The translations under genes were made by a program, and so were the position numbers. A DNA stretch of 64,000 nucleotides from Thermoanaerobacterium thermosaccharolyticum DSM 571 (GTDB lineage Bacteria; Bacillota; Thermoanaerobacteria; Thermoanaerobacterales; Thermoanaerobacteraceae): NCBI RefSeq assembly GCF_000145615.1, contig NC_014410.1, forward strand, positions 1,468,001 to 1,532,000, read 5' to 3'. Positions 37,437 through 45,956 of the stretch are shown here, piece after piece. Within the stretch, counting starts at the first letter, position 1; each line of letters starts with the position of its first letter. The notes beneath the pieces were generated by a model that did no database searches, was not told where the DNA came from, and worked only from the letters and a program-made list of their open reading frames with translations.

Positions 37437-37989
37437 TTGCTGCCTCCTTATAAAAAGTTAATACAGTTTCGCCGTATTTCCTAACTCTAACTTTTTGCAA
37501 GTTTTCATATTTATCATTTAAAATATCATTTTTATGATGTTCAACAATTATGTAGCCATATGAATCCAATAGTTTATATTCGCTGATTTTATTCAATGGT
37601 TCCACATATAAATTTTTGTAGTATGGTGGATCTATGTATATAATATCAAATTTAATATCATTTTTACTGAAATAATATAAAGCATCAAGGACATCCATAT
37701 GCAAAACTTTTGCATTGTCAGTTGAATCAAGTAACTTTATATTATCATTTATATATTTAATATTATTATATACTTTTTCTACAAAGTAGCAAATATTAGC
37801 ACCTCTGCTTAATGCTTCGATACCGATACTGCCAGTTCCAGAAAATAAATCTAAAAATCTTGAATTATATATATCAGCACCAATAATATTAAATAATGAT
37901 TCTTTAACCATGTCAGATGTAGGTCTTATTGCTTTTCCTGGTGGGCATTTTAATTTTCTACCTTTGGCTTTTCCAGATATAACCCTCAA
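37405..37989 (-). CDS. rsmD: 16S rRNA (guanine-966-N2)-methyltransferase (RsmD)
   Basis: A 194-residue SAM-dependent methyltransferase acting on 16S rRNA. SAM motif [19 protein letters not shown] and catalytic [10 protein letters not shown] are visible; it begins [18 protein letters not shown] chose the TTG at 37989, five bases after GGAGGTG. rsmD-coaD is a widely conserved pair. Confidence 0.94.
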   Translation of the reverse strand: MRVISGKAKGRKLKCPPGKAIRPTSDMVKESLFNIIGADIYNSRFLDLFSGTGSIGIEALSRGANICYFVEKVYNNIKYINDNIKLLDSTDNAKVLHMDVLDALYYFSKNDIKFDIIYIDPPYYKNLYVEPLNKISEYKLLDSYGYIIVEHHKNDILNDKYENLQKVRVRKYGETVLTFYKEAANEYSSVSREL

Positions 37990-38012
37990 AATTACACCTC
38001 CAATACTAAAAT

Positions 38013-38041
38013 ATTTTAGCATATTTTACGATAAGATACAA
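38013..38041 (-). promoter_or_regulatory. Sigma-A promoter of rsmD-coaD
   Basis: TTGTAT (38036-38041), 17 bases, TAAAAT (38013-38018) on the minus strand, about 25 bases upstream of the rsmD start. Confidence 0.6.
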
Positions 38042-38129
38042 AATAATGTATAAAAAATTTGAAATATGGAAAATAATATAATTGGGAAACCAATTTCCCC
38101 AAAATTCTTCCTTCAATTTCTCCTCTCCC

Positions 38130-38155
38130 AATCCAGGTAGTCAACTACCTGGATT
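38130..38155. terminator. Stable 11-bp hairpin with no obvious client
   Basis: Arms AATCCAGGTAG and CTACCTGGATT around TCAA. Only the plus-strand side is followed by a T-rich run (ATTTTAATT), yet no plus-strand gene lies upstream. It may end an antisense transcript or be a structured part of the long rsmD leader. Confidence 0.5.
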
Positions 38156-38165
38156 ATTTTAATTA

Positions 38166-38194
38166 AAAAGGGTAACCATACAGGCTACCCTTTT
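38166..38194 (-). terminator. Terminator of the first SASP gene
   Basis: AAAAGGGTA and TACCCTTTT pair across an 11-base loop, followed by TTTAATT on the minus strand, just after the SASP stop at 38201. Confidence 0.8.
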
Positions 38195-38200
38195 ATTTAA

Positions 38201-38428
38201 CTATTTCAATGTTCCATTATTAGCGATTTGGCTTTCAGCCATTTGGATCATTTTTCTTACCATATGACCACCTACAGCACCGCAATCACGGGATGTAAGT
38301 GTACCCCAATAACCATCGGCTGGAGGATTTATTCCAAGTTCGCTTGCTATTTCATATTTCCATTTGCTCATAGCTTGCTTTGCTTCTCTTACTACAAGCG
38401 GATTCTTTGTCTCTGAACCTGCTGCCAT
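38201..38428 (-). CDS. Small acid-soluble spore protein, alpha/beta type (copy 1)
   Basis: A 75-residue spore DNA-binding protein that coats and protects DNA in dormant spores. It contains KWEIA-type motif KYEIASELG, where the GPR germination protease cuts, and the C-terminal signature DCGAVGGHMVRKMIQMAE. The ATG at 38428 has GGAGGTGATAA upstream. It differs from copy 2 only near the C-terminus (NNGTLK against NKGTLR). Expressed in the forespore under sigma-G in relatives; I could not fix a promoter. Confidence 0.96.
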   Translation of the reverse strand: MAAGSETKNPLVVREAKQAMSKWKYEIASELGINPPADGYWGTLTSRDCGAVGGHMVRKMIQMAESQIANNGTLK

Positions 38429-38569
38429 TTTTATCACCTCCATTTAATGATTTCAATATTAATTTATCCATATACAATTTATATATACATGTTAATATTT
38501 TCATATATATAAAACGATATTTAATTTTTAATTTTACATAATTTATTTTTCGTAAATAAGTTTATTTAA

Positions 38570-38595
38570 AAAAGATACCCCGAAGGGTATCTTTT
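38570..38595 (-). terminator. Terminator of the second SASP gene
   Basis: AAAAGATACCC and GGGTATCTTTT around CGAA, followed by TTTAAA on the minus strand. It makes the two SASP genes separate transcription units. Confidence 0.85.
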
Positions 38596-38597
38596 TA

Positions 38598-38825
38598 TTA
38601 TCTAAGTGTACCTTTATTAGCGATTTGGCTTTCAGCCATTTGGATCATTTTTCTTACCATATGGCCACCTACAGCACCGCAATCACGGGATGTAAGTGTA
38701 CCCCAATAACCATCGGCTGGAGGATTTATTCCAAGTTCGCTTGCTATTTCATATTTCCATTTGCTCATAGCTTGCTTTGCTTCTCTTACTACAAGCGGAT
38801 TCTTTGTCTCTGAACCTGCTGCCAT
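38598..38825 (-). CDS. Small acid-soluble spore protein, alpha/beta type (copy 2)
   Basis: A 75-residue near-twin of the gene at 38201-38428, with two amino-acid differences at the end. The same GGAGGTGATAA site and about 30 bases of upstream sequence are shared, so the duplication includes the 5' region. Each copy has its own terminator of different sequence. Spore DNA protection is the expected role. Confidence 0.96.
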   Translation of the reverse strand: MAAGSETKNPLVVREAKQAMSKWKYEIASELGINPPADGYWGTLTSRDCGAVGGHMVRKMIQMAESQIANKGTLR

Positions 38826-38935
38826 TTTTATCACCTCCATTTAATGATTTCAATATTAATTTACCCAAATAGAATTTCTATAAACTATAATTTCATTAGC
38901 AAAATTGTATGAAGGTGATAAAAATGGTTTATTAT

Positions 38936-39778
38936 TTAATCTAATTCAAAAAATATACCAACCGCATATGGACCTGCATGAACACCAGCAGAGCAACCAG
39001 CTCTATTCTTAATAAAATTCGTAACTCCAAACTCATTTCTAATGGCATTTTCAATTTCAAGCATGAACTCTTCTCTATCAGTGTGCAGCAATCCTATCTC
39101 TTTTCTTTTGAAATCAACATTTGTTTCTTTCATATAGTTTATTATCCACTTTATTGCATTTTTTCTTCCTCGTACCTTATCTTTTATTTCTAACTCTCCA
39201 TCATTATTGACTAAAATAGGCTTTATATTTAAAATACTACCTAGTATAGCCTGTGATTTTTTTAATCTTCCACCTCTATAAAGATATTCTAAAGAATCAA
39301 AAATCATTATATAACTTATTTTTGATATCATGTCATTGATTTTGCTGACTATCTCATCTCTTGTACCACCGTTTCGGGCCATTTTAGCAGCTTCTATAAC
39401 TAAAAGTCCAGCACCTAACGAAAAATTTTTTGAATCGAGCACTGTTATTTTTGAATTTTTTAAGTTTTCTTTAGCCAATAATGCTGATTGATATGTACCA
39501 CTCAATTTAGATGACAATAAAATGCAAATAACTTCATCATAGCTTTTCAATAAATCGCTAAAAACTTCCATAAATTCAATTGGAGATATTTGAGATGTTG
39601 TAGGCATTTTCCCTGAATTTAACAGATTGTAGAAATCATCTTTTTTTATATCTATCCCATCTTTGTAAGATACACCGTCAATGTCAATAGTCAAAGGAAC
39701 AACATAAATATCGTACAATTTTACTATATCGTCAGGTATATCTGATACACTGTCTGTAACTATAGCAATCTTGCTCAT
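38936..39778 (-). CDS. DegV family fatty-acid-binding protein
   Basis: A 280-residue protein of the DegV/FakB family, which holds fatty acids for phosphorylation by FakA. It starts MSKIAIVTDSVSDIP and has PTTSQISP and LLSSKLSGTYQSA, typical of the lipid-binding site. The ATG at 39778 has GGAGG upstream. fakA lies 2 kb upstream on the same strand, past recG, so this may well be the FakB partner; that link is inference. Confidence 0.92.
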   Translation of the reverse strand: MSKIAIVTDSVSDIPDDIVKLYDIYVVPLTIDIDGVSYKDGIDIKKDDFYNLLNSGKMPTTSQISPIEFMEVFSDLLKSYDEVICILLSSKLSGTYQSALLAKENLKNSKITVLDSKNFSLGAGLLVIEAAKMARNGGTRDEIVSKINDMISKISYIMIFDSLEYLYRGGRLKKSQAILGSILNIKPILVNNDGELEIKDKVRGRKNAIKWIINYMKETNVDFKRKEIGLLHTDREEFMLEIENAIRNEFGVTNFIKNRAGCSAGVHAGPYAVGIFFELD

Positions 39779-39797
39779 TTTGATTTCCTCCCTCATG

Positions 39798-41846
39798 TTA
39801 ATTTAATACAATTCCTTCCAATTTATCTTTAAATCGCTCAACTAGTTCGGCTTTCATCTTATCATGCCTTTTGAATGTAATATCGTTGTTTAAAAATTTT
39901 TCAACAGCTTTTTGAGCCAATTTCAATATTTCAATATCTTCAAAAATATTTGCTAATTTCAATTCTGGTAATCCATGCTGCTTTACACCAAAAAATTCAC
40001 CTGGTCCTCTTATTTCCAAATCTTTTTCAGCAATTTTAAACCCATCATTAGTTTCAGTCATCACTTTCAATCTTTTTTTAACAACATCTGAATATGAATA
40101 TGCTATAAGGATACAATAAGATTGATTCGATGATCTTCCTACACGTCCTCTTAATTGATGAAGTTGTGCCAACCCAAATCTTTCAGCATTTTCAATAACA
40201 ATAACTGAAGCATTTGGCACATTCACGCCAACTTCTATAACCGTTGTAGACACCAATATATCTATTTTCCCATTAACAAATTCATTCATAACTTTATTCT
40301 TATCATTTGAGCTCATTCCACCATGTACTAAACCAACTCTAAATTCTTTAAAAACCCCTTTGTATATCTCTTCATATACAACTTCTGCCGATTTTGCATT
40401 AATTAGGTTTGAATCTTCTATTAACGGACAAACAATGTACGCTTGACGCCCTTTTTTCACTTCATTTATGACGAATTTATATGCTCTATCTCTTAAAGTA
40501 GCACTTATTGCATACGTCTCTATTTTCTTTCGTCCTGGTGGCAATTCATCTATCACAGATATATCCAAATCTCCATACAACATAAGTGCTAATGTTCTTG
40601 GTATAGGTGTTGCTGTCATCACTAAAACATCCGTTTGTTCACCTTTTTCTTTAAATACGGCTCTTTGACGAACGCCAAACCTATGTTGTTCATCAGTTAT
40701 TGCTAAGCCTAAATTTTTAAATTGTACATTTTCCTCAATTAAAGAATGAGTACCAACTAATATATCAATTTCACCATTTTTAATTTCCTCAATAATGATG
40801 TTTTTCTTTTTAGTACCAATACTTCCAGTAAGCAATTCAATTTTTATATCTAATTCGTCATATAGCTCTTTTAAAGTAAAATAATGCTGTTTTGCAAGAA
40901 TTTCTGTCGGAGCCATTATAGAAGCCTGATATCCATTTTTCACAGCAACATACATCGCTGCTGCTGCTATAACTGTCTTTCCTGAGCCAACATCACCCTG
41001 CAAAAGCCTATTCATTACTTTCCCTGAATACATATCATCAAGTATTTCATTTAAAGCTCTCTCCTGTGCTTGTGTAAGGTGAAATTTTAACTTGCTAAAA
41101 AAATCTTTTAAATCGACACGTCTAAATTTTATACCTGCTTTATCTGTATTATATCTATTTTTTATCAAAGTTAATCCTAATTGTAAAATAAAAAATTCTT
41201 GAAAAACAAGTCTATATTTAGATCTTTCAAGCATTTTTGAAGACTCAGGAAAGTGTATATTTTTTATTGCACTTTTAATATCTAACAAATTATATTCTTT
41301 TAAAAAATTTTCATCAAATATTTCTTCTATATCATTTAAATATTCTTTCAAAAGATTGAAAATTATACTTCTTATAACTTTCTGGCTCAATCCTTCAGTT
41401 AATTTATATATCGGCACAATCCTTCCAGCATTGATATTTAGACTATCGCTTCTATCCATTACCGGATTCTCAACATATATCTGTCCATATTTATAAAAAA
41501 CTTTGCCATTTATAATATATTCTTCGCCTAATTTAAAATTGCCCTTTATGTACGGCTGATTATACCAAACAAGTTCAACCGCACCACTTCCATCCTTAAC
41601 AGGTATCTTTGTAATAGTTAATCTTTTTACTTTATATTCCCTTGCCTTACCCGCTATATAAGCCTTAAAAGTCTGCTTTTCACCGATCTTAAGCATATCT
41701 ATTGGTATTATTTTTTCTCTATTTTCATATTCTTTTGGATAATATTCCAACGCATCCTTTACTGTTTCTATGCCGATTTTTTTTAATAATAGAGCTCTTT
41801 TAGGACCTACTCCCTTTACATATTGTATAGATTTTGAAAGATCCAT
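39798..41846 (-). CDS. recG: ATP-dependent DNA helicase RecG
   Basis: A 682-residue helicase that regresses stalled forks and moves Holliday junctions. The N-terminal wedge/OB domain (about 50-160) is followed by motor domains with GDVGSGKTVIAAAAM (motif I), DEQHRFGVRQR (II), TATPIPRTLAL (III), and LRGRVGRSS (VI). Length is normal. Gene order asp23-fakA-recG matches B. subtilis yloU-yloV-sdaA-recG without sdaA. Confidence 0.97.
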   Translation of the reverse strand: MDLSKSIQYVKGVGPKRALLLKKIGIETVKDALEYYPKEYENREKIIPIDMLKIGEKQTFKAYIAGKAREYKVKRLTITKIPVKDGSGAVELVWYNQPYIKGNFKLGEEYIINGKVFYKYGQIYVENPVMDRSDSLNINAGRIVPIYKLTEGLSQKVIRSIIFNLLKEYLNDIEEIFDENFLKEYNLLDIKSAIKNIHFPESSKMLERSKYRLVFQEFFILQLGLTLIKNRYNTDKAGIKFRRVDLKDFFSKLKFHLTQAQERALNEILDDMYSGKVMNRLLQGDVGSGKTVIAAAAMYVAVKNGYQASIMAPTEILAKQHYFTLKELYDELDIKIELLTGSIGTKKKNIIIEEIKNGEIDILVGTHSLIEENVQFKNLGLAITDEQHRFGVRQRAVFKEKGEQTDVLVMTATPIPRTLALMLYGDLDISVIDELPPGRKKIETYAISATLRDRAYKFVINEVKKGRQAYIVCPLIEDSNLINAKSAEVVYEEIYKGVFKEFRVGLVHGGMSSNDKNKVMNEFVNGKIDILVSTTVIEVGVNVPNASVIVIENAERFGLAQLHQLRGRVGRSSNQSYCILIAYSYSDVVKKRLKVMTETNDGFKIAEKDLEIRGPGEFFGVKQHGLPELKLANIFEDIEILKLAQKAVEKFLNNDITFKRHDKMKAELVERFKDKLEGIVLN

Positions 41847-41854
41847 ATAATCAC

Positions 41855-43462
41855 CTATTCGATGGAAATTACATAATAATACAAGGGCTGTCCACCATAT
41901 TGAATGTCTATATCACCGTCAAACGAAATAAAATTTTGTAAGTCATTTTGTAAGTCCTTTGCTTTATTTTCCGAAATATCCTTGCCATAATAAACAGTTA
42001 TTATAGCAGTATCCTCAGATATATTGTCGCTTATAATTTTTAAAGCGACTTCGTTATAATCAGTACCAATTGCAGTAAATTTTCCATCTACAAATCCTAA
42101 TATGTCTCCACTTTTAATATCTATTCCATCAATAACTGAGTCCCTTATAGAATATGTTATTTCTATTGTTCTAATTTTCTCAATTGTATCATTTATGCTT
42201 CTTATTACATCATCTATACTCATATTTGCATCGACATTTATTATTGCACTGATTGCCTGATTGAAACTTTCAGTAGCGATCACATATATGTTTTTATCCG
42301 ACATCGTCATGGCTTGCTCACAAGTCATGATTATGTTTTTATTATTTGGAAAGACAATTATATTTTCAGCATTTATTTTTTCCAACCCATTTAAAATATC
42401 CAAAGCACTAGGATTCATAGTTTGTCCCCCATCTATTACAACATCACATCCCAATTCTTTGAATATTTTACTTATTCCATCTCCAGGAGATACAGCCAAA
42501 AATCCATATTTTTTAGCAGAAAGACTATTATCTTGTTTTAAATTATTTTTTGATTCCAATATGACATTTTCATGTTGAATTTTCATATTGTCAATTTTGA
42601 CCTTTAATAAATCACCATACTTTAAGCCATTTTGCAATACCAAGCCAGGGTTATTTGTATGAATATGCACTTTTATAAGATCGTCATCACCAACAACAAT
42701 TAAACTGTCACCAAAAGATTCTATTTCACTTTTCAACTTATGAGACATTTGTGAATTAGCATTTATAAGCATTTCCGTACAATATTTGAAATTTATATTT
42801 GTCAAGTCAGTTTCATTTGTAGAAACATCTTTTGTTGTATATTCTTGAACAACTTCATGTCCTTTTATTGTTTCCAGCATTCCTAACAATATAAACAAAA
42901 ACCCTTTACCACCAGAATCGACTACACCAGCCTGTTTCAATACAGGTAGCAAATCAGGAGTCCTTTCAACTGATTCTGCAGCAGCTTTTACAATCCCATC
43001 TATAAATACTTCAAAGTCCTTTATTTTGCTTAATTTTAAAGCTTCGTTGGCACAGTCTCTAACAACAGTCAGAATAGTGCCCTCAGTAGGTTTCATCACT
43101 GCTTTATAAGCAACAGAAGAACCCATATTTAGCGCTTCTGCAAAATCTTTTGTAGTGATTATATCGTGATTTAAAAGACTTTTAGCAAATCCTCTAATAA
43201 TTTGTGACAAAATTACACCCGAATTCCCTTTAGCTCCCAGCAAAGCACCCCTTGAAAGATTATTTAATATATCGTTTATATTATCGGATGTTTTTTCCAT
43301 TTCTTTAACAGCGTAATTTAAAGTATATGCCATATTAGATCCAGTATCACCATCTGGAACCGGAAAGACATTTAATTTATTCACTTCATCAGATTTATTT
43401 GATAAATATTGAGACCCACCCTTAAATAAAAGTTTTAAAGTTTTACCATCTATATGATCCAA
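41855..43462 (-). CDS. fakA: Fatty acid kinase FakA (YloV, DhaK2/DegV-linked)
   Basis: A 535-residue kinase that phosphorylates FakB-bound fatty acids for PlsX/PlsY. The N-terminal DhaL-like ATP domain begins around LNVFPVPDGDTGSNM (Mg-binding aspartates) and includes GAKGNSGVILSQI. A middle DAK1-like part has DSGGKGFLFIL, and the C-terminal domain carries GDGISKIFKELG and GGQTMNPS. I chose the TTG at 43462 because GGAGG lies eight bases before it; a longer start would overlap asp23. Confidence 0.92.
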   Translation of the reverse strand: MDHIDGKTLKLLFKGGSQYLSNKSDEVNKLNVFPVPDGDTGSNMAYTLNYAVKEMEKTSDNINDILNNLSRGALLGAKGNSGVILSQIIRGFAKSLLNHDIITTKDFAEALNMGSSVAYKAVMKPTEGTILTVVRDCANEALKLSKIKDFEVFIDGIVKAAAESVERTPDLLPVLKQAGVVDSGGKGFLFILLGMLETIKGHEVVQEYTTKDVSTNETDLTNINFKYCTEMLINANSQMSHKLKSEIESFGDSLIVVGDDDLIKVHIHTNNPGLVLQNGLKYGDLLKVKIDNMKIQHENVILESKNNLKQDNSLSAKKYGFLAVSPGDGISKIFKELGCDVVIDGGQTMNPSALDILNGLEKINAENIIVFPNNKNIIMTCEQAMTMSDKNIYVIATESFNQAISAIINVDANMSIDDVIRSINDTIEKIRTIEITYSIRDSVIDGIDIKSGDILGFVDGKFTAIGTDYNEVALKIISDNISEDTAIITVYYGKDISENKAKDLQNDLQNFISFDGDIDIQYGGQPLYYYVISIE

Positions 43463-43475
43463 CAGTGTTTCCTCC

Positions 43476-43826
43476 TCAGATATCAACTTTTATACTCTGC
43501 ACATTTACGACTACATTTTTAACTTTGATACCAGTAAATGTCTCTATAGTATACTTAACTTTTTCAATTATATTTGCTGCAACAGTTTTTATATTTACAC
43601 CATACTCAACTATAATGTACAAATCTATAACCATTCCGTCTTCATCTGATGTAATCTTAATTCCCTTACCTGATTGTTCATTTTTAAAAAGCTCTATGAG
43701 TCCATCAGGTCCACGCTTTCCTAAGCCAACAATTCCATAACATTCAGAAGTCGCATAACTCGCTATAGATGCAATCACATCTGTAGAAATATCTATTTTA
43801 CCTAAGTTATTTTTGGTTTGATCCAT
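43476..43826 (-). CDS. Asp23/Gls24 family envelope stress protein (YloU)
   Basis: A 116-residue Asp23-family protein without a membrane segment. It has the family elements VIASIASYATSECYGIVG and VDLYIIVEYGVNI. Homologues are tied to alkaline or envelope stress and often lie beside fakA, as here. Exact role unclear. GGAGG precedes the start. Confidence 0.9.
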   Translation of the reverse strand: MDQTKNNLGKIDISTDVIASIASYATSECYGIVGLGKRGPDGLIELFKNEQSGKGIKITSDEDGMVIDLYIIVEYGVNIKTVAANIIEKVKYTIETFTGIKVKNVVVNVQSIKVDI

Positions 43827-44016
43827 TTATATAACCTCCTATCATAATTATATTTTACCTTATCCTAATTAAATCATCAACAAACAAAAAAATAATTGTC
43901 ATCTTCTGGAACTGATTATTAAATTTTAATTCAAAAAGTATTTACAGGCATGAAATATAATGTTAAAATATCATTGTTGTGTGAATGCATTAAATTAAGT
44001 GCATTAATTATTAGCC

Positions 44017-44045
44017 TTGAAGAAAATTTATTTTTTTGTTAAAAT
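44017..44045 (+). promoter_or_regulatory. Sigma-A promoter of rpmB
   Basis: TTGAAG (44017-44022), a 17-base spacer and TAAAAT (44040-44045) about 30 bases upstream of the rpmB start. Just before it, AATGCA and TGCATT (43984-43989 and 44000-44005) form a small inverted repeat. Confidence 0.75.
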
Positions 44046-44075
44046 ATTATTGTTGACAAAGAGGAGGTGCACATA

Positions 44076-44264
44076 ATGAGAAAATGCGACGTTTGTGGAA
44101 AAACACCAATGGCAGGGTATCAATATAGCCATTCCCACAGAAAATCAATAAAGAAATGGCAGCCAAATTTAAAGCGTGTTAGAGCCATTGTTGATGGGAC
44201 ACCTGTAAGATTAAATGTTTGTACAAAATGTTTAAAGTCAGGAAGGGTTAAGAGAGCCATATAA
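44076..44264 (+). CDS. rpmB: 50S ribosomal protein L28
   Basis: A 62-residue ribosomal protein starting MRKCDVCGKTPMAGYQYSHS, with a CxxC pair and a second CTKC pair that suggest zinc binding. The ATG at 44076 has AGGAGGTG upstream. It faces the minus-strand cluster, as rpmB does next to spoVM in B. subtilis. Confidence 0.97.
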   Translation: MRKCDVCGKTPMAGYQYSHSHRKSIKKWQPNLKRVRAIVDGTPVRLNVCTKCLKSGRVKRAI

Positions 44265-44271
44265 AGAAAGA

Positions 44272-44300
44272 CGTGCATAAATGCACGCTTTTTATTTTTT
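44272..44300. terminator. Terminator between rpmB and spoVM
   Basis: CGTGCAT and ATGCACG (44272-44287) are followed on the plus strand by CTTTTTATTTTTT. It overlaps the spoVM stop codon and may also end the minus-strand transcript. Confidence 0.85.
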
Positions 44301-44384
44301 GCCTTTGCTTATAGCACTTAAAAATTTTTTAATAAAACCGGGAATTTTAAAATAAAAGACTTTCGGTTCTTTTTTCTTGCTCAT
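44292..44384 (-). CDS. spoVM: Stage V sporulation protein M-like micro-protein
   Basis: A 30-residue gene whose product contains VFYFKIPGFIKKFLSAISKG. This fits SpoVM of B. subtilis (26 residues, KFYTIKLPKFLGGIVRAML): an FY-x-x-K-I/L-P-x-F core with the helix-breaking proline, then an amphipathic helix. It has about seven extra N-terminal residues (SKKKEPK). SpoVM marks the curved forespore membrane and anchors the spore-coat ATPase SpoIVA. The ATG at 44384 has GGGGG upstream. Position between rpmB and thiN/rpe/rsgA/prkC is the same as in B. subtilis. Confidence 0.82.
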   Translation of the reverse strand: MSKKKEPKVFYFKIPGFIKKFLSAISKGKK

Positions 44385-44426
44385 ATTTATCCCCCTTTAT
44401 CATTTCTATTCTAAACTATTTATTTA

Positions 44427-44612
44427 CTATTTGAAATATGCATTAATATAATATCCGATCATTATGACAGTTAGACCTAGTAGTACCATCCATAGCCAAC
44501 TAGGTATGTATATTACAAGAATAAAAATTCCTAAAGCCATAATTATATATCCTATAGAGTAATTCATCTTTTTATTCAAATTCCTTATTTTTCTATACAT
44601 TTTATTCCACAT
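44427..44612 (-). CDS. Small two-helix membrane protein of unknown function
   Basis: A 61-residue protein with a basic N-terminus (YRKIRNLNKK) and two hydrophobic segments (about 19-36 and 39-57: YIIMALGIFILVIYIP and WLWMVLLGLTVIMIGYYI) joined by a short turn. GGAGGGGG lies four bases before the ATG but is buried in a strong hairpin. It is encoded between thiN and spoVM; a sporulation role is possible by context only. Confidence 0.7.
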   Translation of the reverse strand: MWNKMYRKIRNLNKKMNYSIGYIIMALGIFILVIYIPSWLWMVLLGLTVIMIGYYINAYFK

Positions 44613-44615
44613 AAA

Positions 44616-44658
44616 ACCCCCTCCTTACACAATAATATTTTATTCGTAAGGAAGGGGT
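44616..44658 (-). promoter_or_regulatory. Hairpin covering the ribosome-binding site of the small membrane protein
   Basis: In minus-strand RNA, arms 44658-44646 and 44628-44616 pair over 13 positions (one G-U) around a 17-base loop. The 3' arm is the Shine-Dalgarno GGAGGGGG. TTTT follows and then the ATG, so the element could be the terminator of the thiN transcript, a translational gate for the small gene, or both. Confidence 0.65.
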
Positions 44659-44664
44659 AATGTG

Positions 44665-45300
44665 CTAATCTTTAGATTTTATTACTAATAATAATCCACT
44701 GTCAATTTTAATCTTAATCTTATTATTTATAAAAACATTGCTTATACCATAAGGCATATCCAATGACATATCCTGCCCTGATAAAGAATAATATAGACCA
44801 TCAGTGTATATTCCCTTTACAACGGTACTATACGGAATTAATGAAACAATGTCACCTATCTTACCTTCTAATTCTAAAGACCTGTCTATAAGATGAATTT
44901 CATTTTTTTCGCTTGCTATTATTCCCTTTATATTTCTTTTAAGGAGGTACAATAGAAGTGACAGATTTGCTATAGAATGATCAAATCTGCTTCCTATTGA
45001 TGCTATATATATAATTTCATCAGTTCCAAGCTCTATAGCTTTAAGCGTCGCTAGCTGAGTATCTGTTTCATCTTTCTCTGTTGGATATTTATCTACTATA
45101 ACGCCATTTTTTTTATAATAGTCAATAATTTGTTTATCAGCTGAATCAAGATCTCCTATAATGAGATTGGGAACTATTTCTAATTTATATGCAATATTTG
45201 CACCACCGTCAGCGCAAATTACATAATCGCAATTGTTAATTATTTTCCTTATATAATCAGAGTCGTTAAATTCCCCATTTGAAATAATGCATGTTTTCAT
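44665..45300 (-). CDS. thiN: Thiamine diphosphokinase (ThiN)
   Basis: A 211-residue enzyme that converts thiamine to thiamine diphosphate with ATP. Motifs CADGGANIAYKL, LIGDLDSAD, TEKDETDTQLA and GSRFDHSIANL fit the family. The start overlaps the rpe stop by four bases. Same order as yloS in B. subtilis (rsgA-rpe-thiN-spoVM). Confidence 0.94.
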   Translation of the reverse strand: MKTCIISNGEFNDSDYIRKIINNCDYVICADGGANIAYKLEIVPNLIIGDLDSADKQIIDYYKKNGVIVDKYPTEKDETDTQLATLKAIELGTDEIIYIASIGSRFDHSIANLSLLLYLLKRNIKGIIASEKNEIHLIDRSLELEGKIGDIVSLIPYSTVVKGIYTDGLYYSLSGQDMSLDMPYGISNVFINNKIKIKIDSGLLLVIKSKD

Positions 45301-45956
45301 CTTTTTACTGCACCTCTGAGTTTTTTTATATTATCTCCAGGGTCTCCACTGCCAAATATTGAGGATCCTGCCACTATCACATCAGCTCCAGCAAAAACTA
45401 CATCATTGATGTTGTCAACATTAATCCCACCGTCAACCTCTATCTTGAAATTCAAACCTCTGCTTTCTCTAATATATGCTAGTTCTCGTATTTTTTCATA
45501 CATTTCTTCTATAAATACCTGTCCCCCAAACCCAGGATTTACAGTCATTATCAGAACCATATCAACCGATGGCAGCACATATTTCAATGTCTCTAACGGT
45601 GTTGCTGGATTTAACGCAACACTAGCCATAATACCCATAGATTTAATAAACTGTAATGTTCTATCTAAATGTAAACATGCTTCCTGATGAACCGTGATAT
45701 TTTTGGCCCCAGCCTCGGCGAATTCTTTTATGTATTTATCAGCATCTTCTATCATTAAATGTACATCAAAAGGAATATTAGTCTTACCTTTCAAAGCCTT
45801 TATTACTAATGGACCAATTGTAATATTTGGAACAAAATGTCCATCCATGACGTCTATATGTAAAAATTCAGGTTTTTCTTTTTCAGCTTTTTTTATATCA
45901 GATAATAAATTTCCAAAGTCTGCAGATAATATAGATGGAGAAATTTCCATTCTCAA
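45297..45956 (-). CDS. rpe: Ribulose-phosphate 3-epimerase
   Basis: A 219-residue TIM-barrel enzyme interconverting ribulose-5-P and xylulose-5-P. Signatures: PSILSADFGNLL, HIDVMDGHFVPNI, VNPGFGGQVFIEE, and EVDGGIN. A TTG at 45956 is coupled to the rsgA stop (TTGA overlap) with GGAGG five bases upstream; an ATG two codons later is less well placed. Confidence 0.96.
   Translation of the reverse strand: MRMEISPSILSADFGNLLSDIKKAEKEKPEFLHIDVMDGHFVPNITIGPLVIKALKGKTNIPFDVHLMIEDADKYIKEFAEAGAKNITVHQEACLHLDRTLQFIKSMGIMASVALNPATPLETLKYVLPSVDMVLIMTVNPGFGGQVFIEEMYEKIRELAYIRESRGLNFKIEVDGGINVDNINDVVFAGADVIVAGSSIFGSGDPGDNIKKLRGAVKR

Noticed and set aside
38909-38945. Plus-strand ATG behind a SASP-like ribosome-binding site
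   Set aside because: The frame is only six codons long and overlaps the degV end; probably a chance match.
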